Shown here: piece by piece, positions 1-7,565 of the stretch
How the letters are laid out: each line of letters opens with the position of its first letter
How positions within the stretch are numbered: the first letter of the stretch is position 1
Assembly: GCA_045403155.1 (NCBI GenBank)
Contig: JAXIPB010000082.1
Coordinates: forward strand, 1-43,779
Origin: JAXIPB01 sp045403155
GTDB lineage: Bacteria > Actinomycetota > Actinomycetes > Mycobacteriales > Micromonosporaceae
DNA length: 43,779 nucleotides
Direction of reading: 5' to 3'
The notes under the pieces: model-generated
What the model was told of the DNA's origin: nothing
What the model saw: only the letters and a program-made list of their open reading frames with translations
Database searches by the model: none
Program-made: the position numbers and the translations under genes

Positions 1-1
1 C

Positions 2-214
2 TCCATCGCCTGCGCCTCCAACGCACCGTTCAGCGAATGGGGGCGCACCTTCACCGACCCCCGCCTCGCCGCCGCCGTCGTGGACAGACTCACCTTCCGC
101 GCCCACATCATCCACACCGGCACCGACAGCTACCGGCTACGAGCCACCCGCACCGCCAAGAAGGGAGCCGCCAACAGCCGACCCGCCATCACCCACCGTG
201 ACCCCGCAACATGA
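2..214 (+). CDS. istB: IS21-family helper ATPase IstB, C-terminal fragment
   Basis: The first 213 bases read in one frame to a TGA as the last 70 residues of an IstB-like ATPase, the target-selection partner of the IS21 transposase. The recognisable part is a segment containing SNAPFSEWG, then a DPRLAAAVVDRL stretch and HIIHTGTDSYRLR, which matches the conserved end of IstB, where the sensor region is followed by a helix and a basic tail. The start lies beyond the left edge, so nothing can be said about the Walker motifs. The stop falls about ten bases before sequence belonging to the neighbouring recombinase, which places the right end of the insertion sequence at roughly 215-222. The identification rests on pattern memory for this tail only. 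Confidence 0.75.
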   Translation, partial: SIACASNAPFSEWGRTFTDPRLAAAVVDRLTFRAHIIHTGTDSYRLRATRTAKKGAANSRPAITHRDPAT

Positions 215-1725
215 TCAACAGTGCGGCGACCGTCCATTGTGAGCGATGCCCACTCCGACAGCAGCGCGTCACGCCATGCGGCACGCTCAGCTGTGGCGTT
301 CGCGGAGGCGAGCCGGCCGGTCACGTCGTCGAGCTGGCGCTGCATGTCGGTCATGACAGGGGCGAGCGCGACGACCGACGCCGTGCCCGCGCGAAGCATG
401 TCGGCCAGTGTGGCAATCTCTGCTGTCAGCCGGTCCCGCTCGGCGTGCAACGGCGCGGTGTCCACAGAGTCCTGTGAGACCAGCGGGATGTACCGGCCCT
501 GCCCGCCCAGCTTGCCGACGCGGCGCATGCCGATGATGGCCGAGGCGACGTAGGCTTCTACAGTGTCAGCGTTCGCCCGGACATGGCCAGCCATACAGAC
601 GTAACAGCGCACGCCACTCCTGCGCGACACGCGGGCGGTCTCCGGGCAGGCGTAGCACTCTGCGATACCGGACATGAGGTTGACCGCGCGCTTACCCTCT
701 ACTCTGGACTCACGGCCACGGGCGTCAAGGCGGGCGCACATGGCGCGCCAGCGGTCGGCCGGCAGGATCGCCGGGAACGCGGCTGGGATGTCCGGACGTT
801 CGATCCCATCGACGGTCATGATGCCGGCGACCCGAGGCTGAGGCAGCATCGCGCCGAGTGTGGCGATGCTCCACCACTTTCCGCGCGTAGTCAGGATGCC
901 GGCGGCGTTCCACGCCTTGACCAGCGTGTAGAGCGTGGCGTCCTGCTCGATGATGGCCTTCGCTGCGTCGCCGATCGCGTCTGCCTCGGCGAGGTTCAGG
1001 GTTGCCGCGCCAGCGTTCGGGGTGCCCTTGCGCGCGATGTCGTGGCCGAACGGCCGGTTAGTCCAGTTAGGGCGGCCAGCCTCGGTGCGGCGGCGGTGCG
1101 CGCGGGTCACGCGGCGGGCGGTGTCGTTGGACTGTAGGCGCTTGGCGGCGGCCATCACTCGCGCGTTCATCTGTCCGCCCGATGATCGGAAGTCGAACAT
1201 GCCCGATGTCACGCCGTGCCAGTCCGTGCCGTACCGGCCGGCGGTGCTCATGGCGTCTTCCAGGTCAATCGGGTCGCGCAGAAGACGGTCCATGTCGAGA
1301 CCGATCACGGCGCGCACGCGGCCCGTGCGGACATCGGTCATCATCGCGTCCCACACAGGGCGCACAACGCGCTCGGCGTCCTGTTCCACACCGTTGATCA
1401 CCGCGTGCACCGTCTGACGCTTGTATGCCGAGCGGTCGTTTTCCCGGTAGACGATCATCAGCGCCTCGGCGGCTGCGGGGTTTGCCACCCAGCGCGCAGC
1501 CTTGCCCCGCCCGGTCAGCGTGCCAGCCTCAGCGGCGGTCGACGGGTCGATGCACAACACGCGGGCGGCGTACGTGATCGCGTCGTCGACCTGCTCGCCA
1601 ACATTGCGGCCAGCCATGCCGGCTTTGATCAACGCTTTGTCATCCGAGATTCGCGCGTAGATGACGACGCGTGTGGCCTCAACGGCGGCGGTCCGGACGC
1701 GGCGGGTGGCAATGGGGATGCTCAT
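130..1725 (-). CDS. Large serine recombinase, C-terminus truncated by an insertion sequence
   Basis: A 531-residue reading frame of the large serine recombinase family, which cuts and rejoins DNA through a 5'-phosphoserine link at attachment sites. The resolvase domain opens with VVIYARIS, giving Ser27 as the likely nucleophile and Arg25 beside it, and continues to GLDMDRLLRDPIDLED. A recombinase domain follows (about 200-340), then a Cys-rich ribbon (ECYAC...CYVC, about 350-375) and a coiled-coil-like stretch (about 420-480). A good ribosome site (AGGGAGAA) precedes the ATG. From about residue 502 (just after DGRRTV) the frame reads into the istB end, so the last 30 residues are not native and the usual closing segment is missing. 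It may be inactive. It overlaps the upstream small ORF by four bases. Confidence 0.85.
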   Translation of the reverse strand: MSIPIATRRVRTAAVEATRVVIYARISDDKALIKAGMAGRNVGEQVDDAITYAARVLCIDPSTAAEAGTLTGRGKAARWVANPAAAEALMIVYRENDRSAYKRQTVHAVINGVEQDAERVVRPVWDAMMTDVRTGRVRAVIGLDMDRLLRDPIDLEDAMSTAGRYGTDWHGVTSGMFDFRSSGGQMNARVMAAAKRLQSNDTARRVTRAHRRRTEAGRPNWTNRPFGHDIARKGTPNAGAATLNLAEADAIGDAAKAIIEQDATLYTLVKAWNAAGILTTRGKWWSIATLGAMLPQPRVAGIMTVDGIERPDIPAAFPAILPADRWRAMCARLDARGRESRVEGKRAVNLMSGIAECYACPETARVSRRSGVRCYVCMAGHVRANADTVEAYVASAIIGMRRVGKLGGQGRYIPLVSQDSVDTAPLHAERDRLTAEIATLADMLRAGTASVVALAPVMTDMQRQLDDVTGRLASANATAERAAWRDALLSEWASLTMDGRRTVDHVAGSRWVMAGRLLAAPFLAVRVARSR

Positions 1726-2045
1726 GATCTTTCTCCCTGGTCGCGTCGGGGGTCAGCGCGACCGGGACGGGCAACGCTACCCGCCCCGATCGGTCGAACG
1801 GGGTCAGGCAGCCCGGACCGTGACGTAGGCGACGGCGCGGCGGACACAAGCGGATGCGGCGCGGCGGATGATCGGGCACGTCTGGCCGTTTGGCGCAAAT
1901 CCGCCATAGCAGAACCGTCGGCGGACACGATCAACTCCGCCAGCCGATCAACGTCGGCAGGATCAACGACGGCCCTGCTCGACATGGCGTGGTCCAACGT
2001 GTCAGCAAGCTCGTCCATCTCGCGAACGGCGGCGGTAACGTCCAT
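1722..2045 (-). CDS. Small protein coupled to the serine recombinase
   Basis: A 107-residue frame whose stop overlaps the recombinase start in an ATGA arrangement, implying coupled translation. The first half (MDVTAAVREMDELADTLDHA, then a DPADVDRLAELIV segment) looks like an acidic two-helix protein, while the second half is low-complexity and rich in Pro, Ser, Ala and Arg. A GGGG tract about ten bases ahead of the ATG could serve as ribosome site. I do not recognise the family. Small ORFs beside serine integrases are sometimes recombination directionality factors or regulators, but nothing in this sequence proves that role; the position is the only argument. Confidence 0.45.
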   Translation of the reverse strand: MDVTAAVREMDELADTLDHAMSSRAVVDPADVDRLAELIVSADGSAMADLRQTARRARSSAAPHPLVSAAPSPTSRSGLPDPVRPIGAGSVARPGRADPRRDQGERS

Positions 2046-2081
2046 TGCTGTGTCCCCTGTCTGCTTGCCGCGTCAGGGCCA

Positions 2082-2259
2082 CGCGATCAAGGGGCACGCT
2101 ATGTGCAAATTGGGGCTCGCAAAATCGCGGCCATACTCCTTGATTGGCGCTGAGGTGAGGGCGACCCCCAAGAGCTTGGCGCCATCGCGCCCTACCCGAT
2201 CAAGAGCCTTGGGTCGTGGATGGATCTCTCGCAACCACGACCACAGGTCCTTGATCGCG
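2082..2259. repeat. Inverted repeats CGCGATCAAGG / CCTTGATCGCG upstream of the recombinase genes
   Basis: A perfect 11-bp inverted pair lies at 2082-2092 and 2249-2259, with two weaker copies of its core (CCTTGAT near 2138, GATCAAG near 2198) between them. This otherwise gene-free stretch of nearly 300 bases separates the recombinase operon from the divergent DeoR gene. It could be a regulatory or recombinase-arm region; no function is shown. Confidence 0.4.
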
Positions 2260-2265
2260 AAGATA

Positions 2266-2287
2266 ATGTGGTCTTGACAAACCACAT
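2266..2287. promoter_or_regulatory. Candidate operator for the DeoR regulator
   Basis: ATGTGGT and ACCACAT form a perfect 7-bp inverted repeat with an 8-base spacer, and the spacer holds the -35 element TTGACA. A further ACCACAT half-site sits at 2334-2340 and runs into the start codon. A repressor bound here would block the promoter, which fits autoregulation by the DeoR protein that follows. Confidence 0.55.
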
Positions 2288-2302
2288 AAACGGACGTAAA
2301 CA
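2274..2302 (+). promoter_or_regulatory. Promoter of the PTS operon
   Basis: TTGACA (2274-2279) is followed after 17 bases by TAAACA (2297-2302), a reasonable housekeeping-type -10. The predicted transcript would start near 2309, about 30 bases before the regulator's ATG. Confidence 0.55.
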
Positions 2303-2338
2303 TGTGACAAGCAAAAATTGAAACGGCGGTGAAACCAC

Positions 2339-3100
2339 ATGTACGCCGAGGAGCGCCAGCAGGAGATCGTGCGGCTCGCCCGATCCGATGGTCGGGTTGA
2401 CGTGGCTGCGCTCGCCGACGGCTTCGCGGTCACCGCCGAGACGATCCGCCGTGACCTGACCACATTGGAGCGGGCCGGCGTGCTCCGGCGCGTACACGGC
2501 GGGGCGATTCCCGTGGAGCGGATCGGCTTCGAGCCGGCATTGGCGACGCGCGACGCGGTGCTCACCGACGAGAAGGAGCGCATCGCCAAGATGGCGCTCG
2601 CCGAGGTTCCCGATGAGGGGGCGATCATCCTCGACGCCGGTACGACGACGGCCCGACTCGCCCAGGCGATCCCCGGTGACCGTGAGCTGACCGTCGTCGT
2701 GAACTCGCCGGTGCTGGCGACCACGCTCGGCACCCGCGCCAACTTGACCGTGCTCCTGCTCGGCGGCCGGGTCCGCGGCAAGACACTCGCCACAGTGGAC
2801 GATTGGGCGCTGCGGCCGCTCGCCGACCTCTACGTCGACGTGGCCTTTCTCGGCACGAACGGGTGCTCGGTGGAGCGCGGACTCACCACTCCCGATCCGG
2901 CCGAGGCCTCCGTGAAGCGGGCGATGATCGCGGCGGCCCGCCGCAGCGTGCTCCTCGCCGACCACACCAAGATCGGAAACGACTACTTGGCCAAGTTCGG
3001 CTCTCTCGCCGACATCGATCTTCTGATCACCGACACCGGTCTCAACGACGACCTCGTCGCCGACGTGGAGGCCGAGGGCGTCCGGGTGATCCGAGCATGA
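2339..3100 (+). CDS. DeoR-family transcriptional regulator of the PTS operon
   Basis: A 253-residue DeoR repressor. Residues 1-58 form the N-terminal winged helix-turn-helix (starts MYAEERQQEIV, recognition region ETIRRDL). The remainder is the DeoR effector domain, with the sugar-phosphate pocket motif DAGTTTARLA near residue 100, a LGGRVRGKTLATV segment near 140 and GTNGCSVERGLTTPD near 180. Length is normal for the family. It is the first gene of a run of eight, and its TGA overlaps the next ATG by four bases. Family members of this type usually respond to a phosphorylated sugar, here presumably the product of the linked PTS or kinase. The candidate operator at 2266-2287 suggests it represses its own operon. 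Confidence 0.9.
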   Translation: MYAEERQQEIVRLARSDGRVDVAALADGFAVTAETIRRDLTTLERAGVLRRVHGGAIPVERIGFEPALATRDAVLTDEKERIAKMALAEVPDEGAIILDAGTTTARLAQAIPGDRELTVVVNSPVLATTLGTRANLTVLLLGGRVRGKTLATVDDWALRPLADLYVDVAFLGTNGCSVERGLTTPDPAEASVKRAMIAAARRSVLLADHTKIGNDYLAKFGSLADIDLLITDTGLNDDLVADVEAEGVRVIRA

Positions 3101-4074
3101 TCATCACGGTGACCCTGAACCCCAGCCTGGACCGGGCCATCGAGGTCGAGGGTCTCGCTCGGGGTGAGGTCATCCGCGCCACCCGGGCCCGTCTGGACCC
3201 CGGCGGAAAGGGCGTCAATGTCAGCCGGGCCCTGCTCGCCAACGGGGTGGCATCCCGGGCCGTGCTGCCCTGCGGCGGCGAGGAGGGTCGGCAGCTCATC
3301 GACCTGCTCCGGGCCGAGGGCGTCGACATTGTCGCGGTGCCGATCGCCGGGCATACCCGGTCGAATATCACCCTCGCCGAGCCCGACGGAGTCGTCACGA
3401 AGATCAACGAGCCGGGGCCGGTGCTAACCCCGGAGGAGTTCATCGCGGTCACCGCGACCGTTCTCGCCGCCGCCAGCGGCGCGTCCTGGGTGGTCGCGTC
3501 CGGCAGCATGCCGCCGGGCTTACCGGTGGAGGCGTTCGCCGAGCTCTGCTCGCGCCTGGGTGCCGCTGGGGTTCGGCTCGCGGTCGACACCAGCGGCCCG
3601 GCGCTGCGGGCCGCCGCCGCCGCGGGCGCGGCCCTCGTCAAGCCCAACCGGGATGAGCTCGGCGACGTGGTGGGCGCGGAACTGACCACATTGGACGATG
3701 TCGCTGACGCCGCCGCCGAGCTTAGATCCTGGGGGGCCGGCGCGGTCCTGGCCAGCCTCGGTGCTGAGGGCGCCGTTCTGATCGACGCAGACGGCGTCGT
3801 CGTGGGTGACGCGCCGGTCGACCGTCCGCGAAGCGCGGTCGGCGCCGGCGACGCCCTGTTGGCCGGGTTCATCGCCGCCGGAGCGCGCGGCAGCGATGCC
3901 CTCGCCGAGGCACTCGCGTGGGGCGCCGCGGCGGTCAGCCTGCCCGGCAGCCGGATGCCCGGCCCGGCGGACCTCCAACGTCATCGAGTCCATGTCCGTC
4001 GAGGCCCGCCAATCCCGCGGGCCGAGCACCTCACAGCCCATCCGCCGGATCAACTCCGGCCCGTCCACGAATAG
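3097..4074 (+). CDS. PfkB-family ketose-phosphate kinase (1-phosphofructokinase type)
   Basis: A 325-residue sugar-phosphate kinase of the ribokinase/PfkB fold, FruK/LacC subgroup. It starts MIITVTLNPSLDRAIEV, the characteristic opening of 1-phosphofructokinases. DPGGKGVNVSRALLANG is the first substrate-binding signature, KPNRDEL lies mid-chain, and SAVGAGDALLAGF carries the catalytic Asp and anion hole. It phosphorylates a ketose 1- or 6-phosphate with ATP to give a bisphosphate for aldolase. The ATG overlaps the regulator's stop. The final 25 or so residues after PGPADL are arginine- and proline-rich and less family-like, so the exact end is less certain. Fructose 1-phosphate and tagatose 6-phosphate are both possible substrates. 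Confidence 0.85.
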   Translation: MIITVTLNPSLDRAIEVEGLARGEVIRATRARLDPGGKGVNVSRALLANGVASRAVLPCGGEEGRQLIDLLRAEGVDIVAVPIAGHTRSNITLAEPDGVVTKINEPGPVLTPEEFIAVTATVLAAASGASWVVASGSMPPGLPVEAFAELCSRLGAAGVRLAVDTSGPALRAAAAAGAALVKPNRDELGDVVGAELTTLDDVADAAAELRSWGAGAVLASLGAEGAVLIDADGVVVGDAPVDRPRSAVGAGDALLAGFIAAGARGSDALAEALAWGAAAVSLPGSRMPGPADLQRHRVHVRRGPPIPRAEHLTAHPPDQLRPVHE

Positions 4075-4241
4075 GCCGGGCGGTCGCAACCCCCCGCTCG
4101 GCGCACCACCCGACCAAACCCCCGGCGCACCCAGCGCCTCCCGCGAACAAGCTGGCCTCTCCCCGGCAGCCCGACCCACAGGAGCCGTCCCATGACAACG
4201 TCGTACACCCGCCGGTCACCGGGACCGGCTTCAAGGCCTCC

Positions 4242-5333
4242 GTGCAGCGCATCGGCGGCTACCTCGCCTCGATGATCATGCCGAACATCGGCGCGTTCAT
4301 CGCCTGGGGACTCATCACCGCGCTCTTCATTCCGACCGGCTGGCTACCCAACGAGACATTCGCCGCCCTCGTCGGCCCGATGATCACTGTGCTGCTGCCG
4401 GTGCTGATCGGCTACACCGGTGGTCGGCTCGTGCATGGGCAGCGCGGCGCCGTCGTCGGCGCGGTCGCCACGGTGGGCATCGTGGTCGGCGCCGACGTGC
4501 CGATGTTCCTCGGCGCGATGATCATTGGTCCGCTGACCGCCTTCATCCTCAAGCTCTTCGACGGCTTGTTCCAGAACAAGGTCAAGCCCGGTTTCGAGAT
4601 GCTCATCGACAACTTCTCCGCCGGCATCATCGGTGGCGGCATGGCCCTCTTCGGCCTCTGGGGCGTCGGCCCGGTCGTCGAGTGGATCACCAAGCAGGCC
4701 GGCACCGGCGTGGACTGGCTCGTTGACAACAACCTGCTTCCGTTCGCGTCGATCCTGGTCGAACCGGCGAAGGTTCTGTTCCTCAACAACGCCATCAACC
4801 ACGGCGTACTCGGGCCGCTGGGCGTGGCGCAGTCCACCGAGACCGGCAAGTCCATCCTATTCATGATCGAGACCAACCCCGCGCCTGGGTTGGGACTCCT
4901 GACCGCGTACCTTCAGTTTGGACCGCGCTCGCTTCGTCCAACCGCTCCGGCCGCGATGATCGTGCACTTCCTCGGTGGCATCCACGAGATCTACTTCCCG
5001 TACGTTCTCATGAAGCCCCGGTTGATCCTCGCGATGATTGCCGGTGGCGCCTCCGGCGTTCTCTTCTTCATCATTACCGGTGCCGGCCTCGTCGCGACCC
5101 CATCGCCGGGGAGCATCTTCGCCTGCATGGCCGTCACGCCCCGCGGTGGCCACTTCGTCGTGATCCTCGGCATCCTCATAGCCGCGGGGGTCACTTTCGC
5201 CGTCGCCTCGGTGCTGCTCGGGTTTGGCCGGCTCGAGTCGGACAAGGAGGCGGTCGTCCCGCCCGACGCCGACGTCGTCCCAGTGCCGGCCCAGGCCACC
5301 GCGTCCGACGCCGCCCCCGCTCGAACGTCATAG
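4242..5333 (+). CDS. mtlA: Mannitol-type PTS EIIC membrane permease
   Basis: The sugar-translocating membrane subunit of a mannitol-family phosphotransferase system. Diagnostic stretches are MPNIGAFIAWGLITALFIPT at the N-terminus, the NNAINHGVLGPLG loop, and GGIHEIYFPYVLMKP, whose GIHE is the conserved substrate-site motif. About eight hydrophobic segments are visible, and the C-terminal 40 residues are a hydrophilic linker without an EIIB domain. The start is a problem. The only well-placed ATG (4192, behind AGGAG) is one base out of frame with the protein, and translation from it stops after 27 codons. GTG at 4242 is the nearest in-frame start and would remove roughly ten residues. A single lost G after ATG 4192 would restore MDNVVHPP. 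Coordinates use the GTG. Confidence 0.8.
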   Translation: MQRIGGYLASMIMPNIGAFIAWGLITALFIPTGWLPNETFAALVGPMITVLLPVLIGYTGGRLVHGQRGAVVGAVATVGIVVGADVPMFLGAMIIGPLTAFILKLFDGLFQNKVKPGFEMLIDNFSAGIIGGGMALFGLWGVGPVVEWITKQAGTGVDWLVDNNLLPFASILVEPAKVLFLNNAINHGVLGPLGVAQSTETGKSILFMIETNPAPGLGLLTAYLQFGPRSLRPTAPAAMIVHFLGGIHEIYFPYVLMKPRLILAMIAGGASGVLFFIITGAGLVATPSPGSIFACMAVTPRGGHFVVILGILIAAGVTFAVASVLLGFGRLESDKEAVVPPDADVVPVPAQATASDAAPARTS

Positions 5334-5346
5334 GGGGAAACGCGCC

Positions 5347-5655
5347 GTGCCTACCATCAATGGAAGCAAGGTCCGTAAGGTCGTCGTGGCCTGTGACGCC
5401 GGTATGGGCAGCAGCGTGATGCTCGCGAGCCAGCTCCGCCGGCAGCTCAGCGCCAACTCGGTCACCGTCGAGCACACCCCGGTCAACTCGATCCCGGCCG
5501 ACGCCGACGTCGTCGTCGTCCACAGGGGACTCGCCGATCGAGCCCGGGCGAGTGCGCCCAACACCGTGATCGTGACTGTGCAGGTGTTCATCGGGGATCC
5601 GGCGGTCAATGCCATCGTCGCCGCGGTCAAGAACGGTAGTGACCTCAATGGCTGA
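5347..5655 (+). CDS. Mannitol-type PTS EIIB
   Basis: A stand-alone 102-residue EIIB subunit that accepts phosphate from EIIA on a cysteine and passes it to the sugar during transport. VVVACDAGMGSSVML near the start contains the phosphorylated Cys (Cys16 from the GTG) in the P-loop-like setting typical of mannitol EIIB. The rest alternates strand and helix as expected (VEHTPVNSIPADADVVVVHRGL). The GTG start sits behind a GGGGGA ribosome site. In many bacteria this domain is fused to EIIC; here the two are separate genes 13 bases apart. Its stop overlaps the next start by eight bases. Confidence 0.9.
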   Translation: MPTINGSKVRKVVVACDAGMGSSVMLASQLRRQLSANSVTVEHTPVNSIPADADVVVVHRGLADRARASAPNTVIVTVQVFIGDPAVNAIVAAVKNGSDLNG

Positions 5656-6199
5656 ACAGTCCGGCGAGGGATCGGCGACTCTGCTGGCGCCGGAGGCGAT
5701 CCGGCTGGCCGAGCAGGCCACCAGTCGGGACGACGCGATCCGGCGCTGCGGCGAGACCCTCGTGTCCATCGGGGCGGTTGGCCCGGCGTACGTGGAGGCG
5801 ATGCTCGAACGGGAGCGTTCGATCTCCACGTACGTCGGGGAGGGGGTGGCCATCCCTCACTCCACTCTGGAGGGAAAGGAGGCCGTCCGCCGGGACGCGC
5901 TCGCCGTGCTCCGGTTCCCGGACGGCGTGGACTGGGACGGCTTCCCGGTCACCGTGTGTGTGGCCATTGCCGCCGTCGGCGACGGCCACGTGGAGATCCT
6001 GGCCGAACTGGCCCAGATCCTGCTCGACCCGGACCGGGCGCGGCAGCTTCGGGAGGCGACCGACCCGGCCGATGTGCTCGACCTGCTCGCGCCGGTTGGC
6101 GCGGCGGCCCCGCCGGCGGCCTCGCCAACAGATGGGGCGGCACCTCCGCCACCGGCTGGGGCGGCGGCATCTTCGCCGCCCGCGGGAGACGCGTCATGA
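5648..6199 (+). CDS. mtlF: Mannitol-type PTS EIIA
   Basis: A 183-residue cytoplasmic EIIA of the mannitol/fructose class. It takes phosphate from HPr on a histidine, here His71 in GEGVAIPHSTLEG, and hands it to EIIB. The core ends near residue 145 (DPADVLDLL); beyond it is a tail of about 40 residues made almost entirely of Ala, Pro, Gly and Ser, longer than usual and probably a disordered extension. The ATG overlaps the EIIB stop by eight bases and its own TGA overlaps the dehydrogenase ATG, so translation of all three is probably coupled. Confidence 0.9.
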   Translation: MAEQSGEGSATLLAPEAIRLAEQATSRDDAIRRCGETLVSIGAVGPAYVEAMLERERSISTYVGEGVAIPHSTLEGKEAVRRDALAVLRFPDGVDWDGFPVTVCVAIAAVGDGHVEILAELAQILLDPDRARQLREATDPADVLDLLAPVGAAAPPAASPTDGAAPPPPAGAAASSPPAGDAS

Positions 6200-7248
6200 A
6201 GGTCGTTCGGTTTCATGCGCCGGGCGACGTCCGGGTCGAGTTGGCGGCTTCGCCGTCGAGCGGCCCGGGCGACGTCACCATTCGTGTCCGCAACTGCTCC
6301 ACCTGTGGCACTGACGTGAAGATCTTCCGCTTCGGACACCATCACATCGTCCCGCCGCGGGTCATGGGCCACGAGATCGCGGGCGAGGTGGTCGAGGTCC
6401 GCAACGGTGTCAACGACGACGGCGACGGCTGGCGGGTCGGTGACCGGGTCCAGGTCATCGCCGCGATTCCGTGCGGTACGTGCGTTGAGTGCCGGCGAGG
6501 CCGGATGACGGTGTGCCCGAACCAGGAATCGATGGGCTACCACTACGACGGCGGGTTCGCCGAGATGATGGTCGTGCCGGCGAAGGTGCTCGCCGTGGCC
6601 GGACTCAACCGGATCCCGGACGGCGTCGACTTCGCGGAGGCGTCGGTGGCCGAGCCGTTGGCCTGCGTGCTGAACGGCCAGGAGCTCGCCCGAGTCGGGC
6701 CTGGCGACGACGTTGTCGTCATCGGCTCCGGACCGATTGGCTGCCTTCACGTGCGCCTGGCCCGGGCCCGCGGCGCAGCCCGCGTCGTACTGGTCGACGT
6801 CAACGCCGAACGGCTCGACCTGGCGGCCAGTCTGGTGGGACCGGACGCGACCGTCGACGCATCGCGGCAGGACGTCGTCGATGCCGTCGGCAAGCTCACC
6901 GACGGTCGGGGCGCCGATGTCGTCATCACCGCGGCGGCGTCAGGGCAGGCGCAGGAGCAGGCGCTCCGGATGGCCGCGCGGCAAGGGCGGATCAGCTTCT
7001 TCGGCGGCCTGCCCAAGGACGATCCGATAATCGCTCTCGACGCCAACCTGGTGCACTACCGCGAGCTCACCGTGGTCGGCGCGAATGGTTCCTCCCCGGC
7101 CCACAACGCCGAGGCGCTGCGACTCATCGCGTCCGGAGCGGTTCCGGTCGCCGACCTCATCACCCACCGTCTCGGCCTCGACGACGTGCTTGCCGCGTTC
7201 GACATCGTGGGTCGGGGCGAGGCCATCAAGGTAACCATCGAACCTTGA
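6196..7248 (+). CDS. Zinc-dependent polyol dehydrogenase (MDR family)
   Basis: A 350-residue medium-chain alcohol dehydrogenase. The catalytic zinc site is seen as CSTCGTD and GHE, the structural zinc as four cysteines in CGTCVECRRGRMTVC, and the nucleotide fold as VVIGSGPIGC followed by an acidic residue in VLVDVNAERL, which favours NAD over NADP. The family includes sorbitol, threonine and polyol-phosphate dehydrogenases. Placed between EIIA and HPr, it most likely oxidises the hexitol phosphate delivered by the PTS. It replaces the unrelated MtlD normally found with mannitol systems. If it oxidises mannitol 1-phosphate at C2, the product is fructose 1-phosphate, the substrate of the kinase encoded upstream. 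That link is inference. Confidence 0.85.
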   Translation: MKVVRFHAPGDVRVELAASPSSGPGDVTIRVRNCSTCGTDVKIFRFGHHHIVPPRVMGHEIAGEVVEVRNGVNDDGDGWRVGDRVQVIAAIPCGTCVECRRGRMTVCPNQESMGYHYDGGFAEMMVVPAKVLAVAGLNRIPDGVDFAEASVAEPLACVLNGQELARVGPGDDVVVIGSGPIGCLHVRLARARGAARVVLVDVNAERLDLAASLVGPDATVDASRQDVVDAVGKLTDGRGADVVITAAASGQAQEQALRMAARQGRISFFGGLPKDDPIIALDANLVHYRELTVVGANGSSPAHNAEALRLIASGAVPVADLITHRLGLDDVLAAFDIVGRGEAIKVTIEP

Positions 7249-7277
7249 CCCCCGACGCCGCCCACGCAGGAGTGAGC

Positions 7278-7565
7278 ATGCCCTCGAGAACCGTCACCGT
7301 CGGATCGGCCAGCGGCCTGCACGCCAGGCCGGCCGCCCTCTTCGTCGCGGCCGCGGCTGCCCAACCGGTCACGGTCACCATCCGGACCGGCGACAAGCCG
7401 GCGGTACCTGCCCGCAGCATGTTGTCTGTGCTCTCCCTCGGTGCGAAGCGTGGCACCGAGGTGATCCTGGAGGCGGAGGGGGAGGGAGCGGAGGCCGCGC
7501 TCGACGCGCTCGCCGACCTGATCGCCCGCGATCTCGACGCCGAGGAGCCGGCCAGTGCCACCTGA
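7278..7565 (+). CDS. ptsH: Phosphocarrier protein HPr
   Basis: A 95-residue HPr, the small shuttle that carries phosphate from Enzyme I to EIIA. The active site is His15 in SASGLHARPAALF, exactly where HPr proteins have it. The rest (VTIRTGDKPAVPARSMLSVL, then a C-terminal helix DALADLIARDL) fits the open-faced sandwich. There is a clear AGGAG ahead of the ATG. The reading frame is open for hundreds of bases upstream inside the dehydrogenase gene, but that is a shadow. The stop overlaps the Enzyme I start. Confidence 0.92.
   Translation: MPSRTVTVGSASGLHARPAALFVAAAAAQPVTVTIRTGDKPAVPARSMLSVLSLGAKRGTEVILEAEGEGAEAALDALADLIARDLDAEEPASAT

Noticed and set aside
583..2277. Long plus-strand frames opposite the serine recombinase
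   Set aside because: They are antisense shadows in GC-rich DNA; residues are dominated by Arg, Ala, Gly and His and show no domain, while the minus strand encodes a clear recombinase.
3520..4179. A 219-residue minus-strand frame over the end of the kinase gene
   Set aside because: Part of it (LFVDGPELIRRMGCEVLGPRDW) looks protein-like, but most lies antisense to conserved PfkB motifs and no ribosome site precedes it.
3918..4241. Extension of EIIC to an ATG at 3918
   Set aside because: The added residues are a Pro/Arg/Ser-rich shadow of the kinase gene and would overlap it by about 150 bases.
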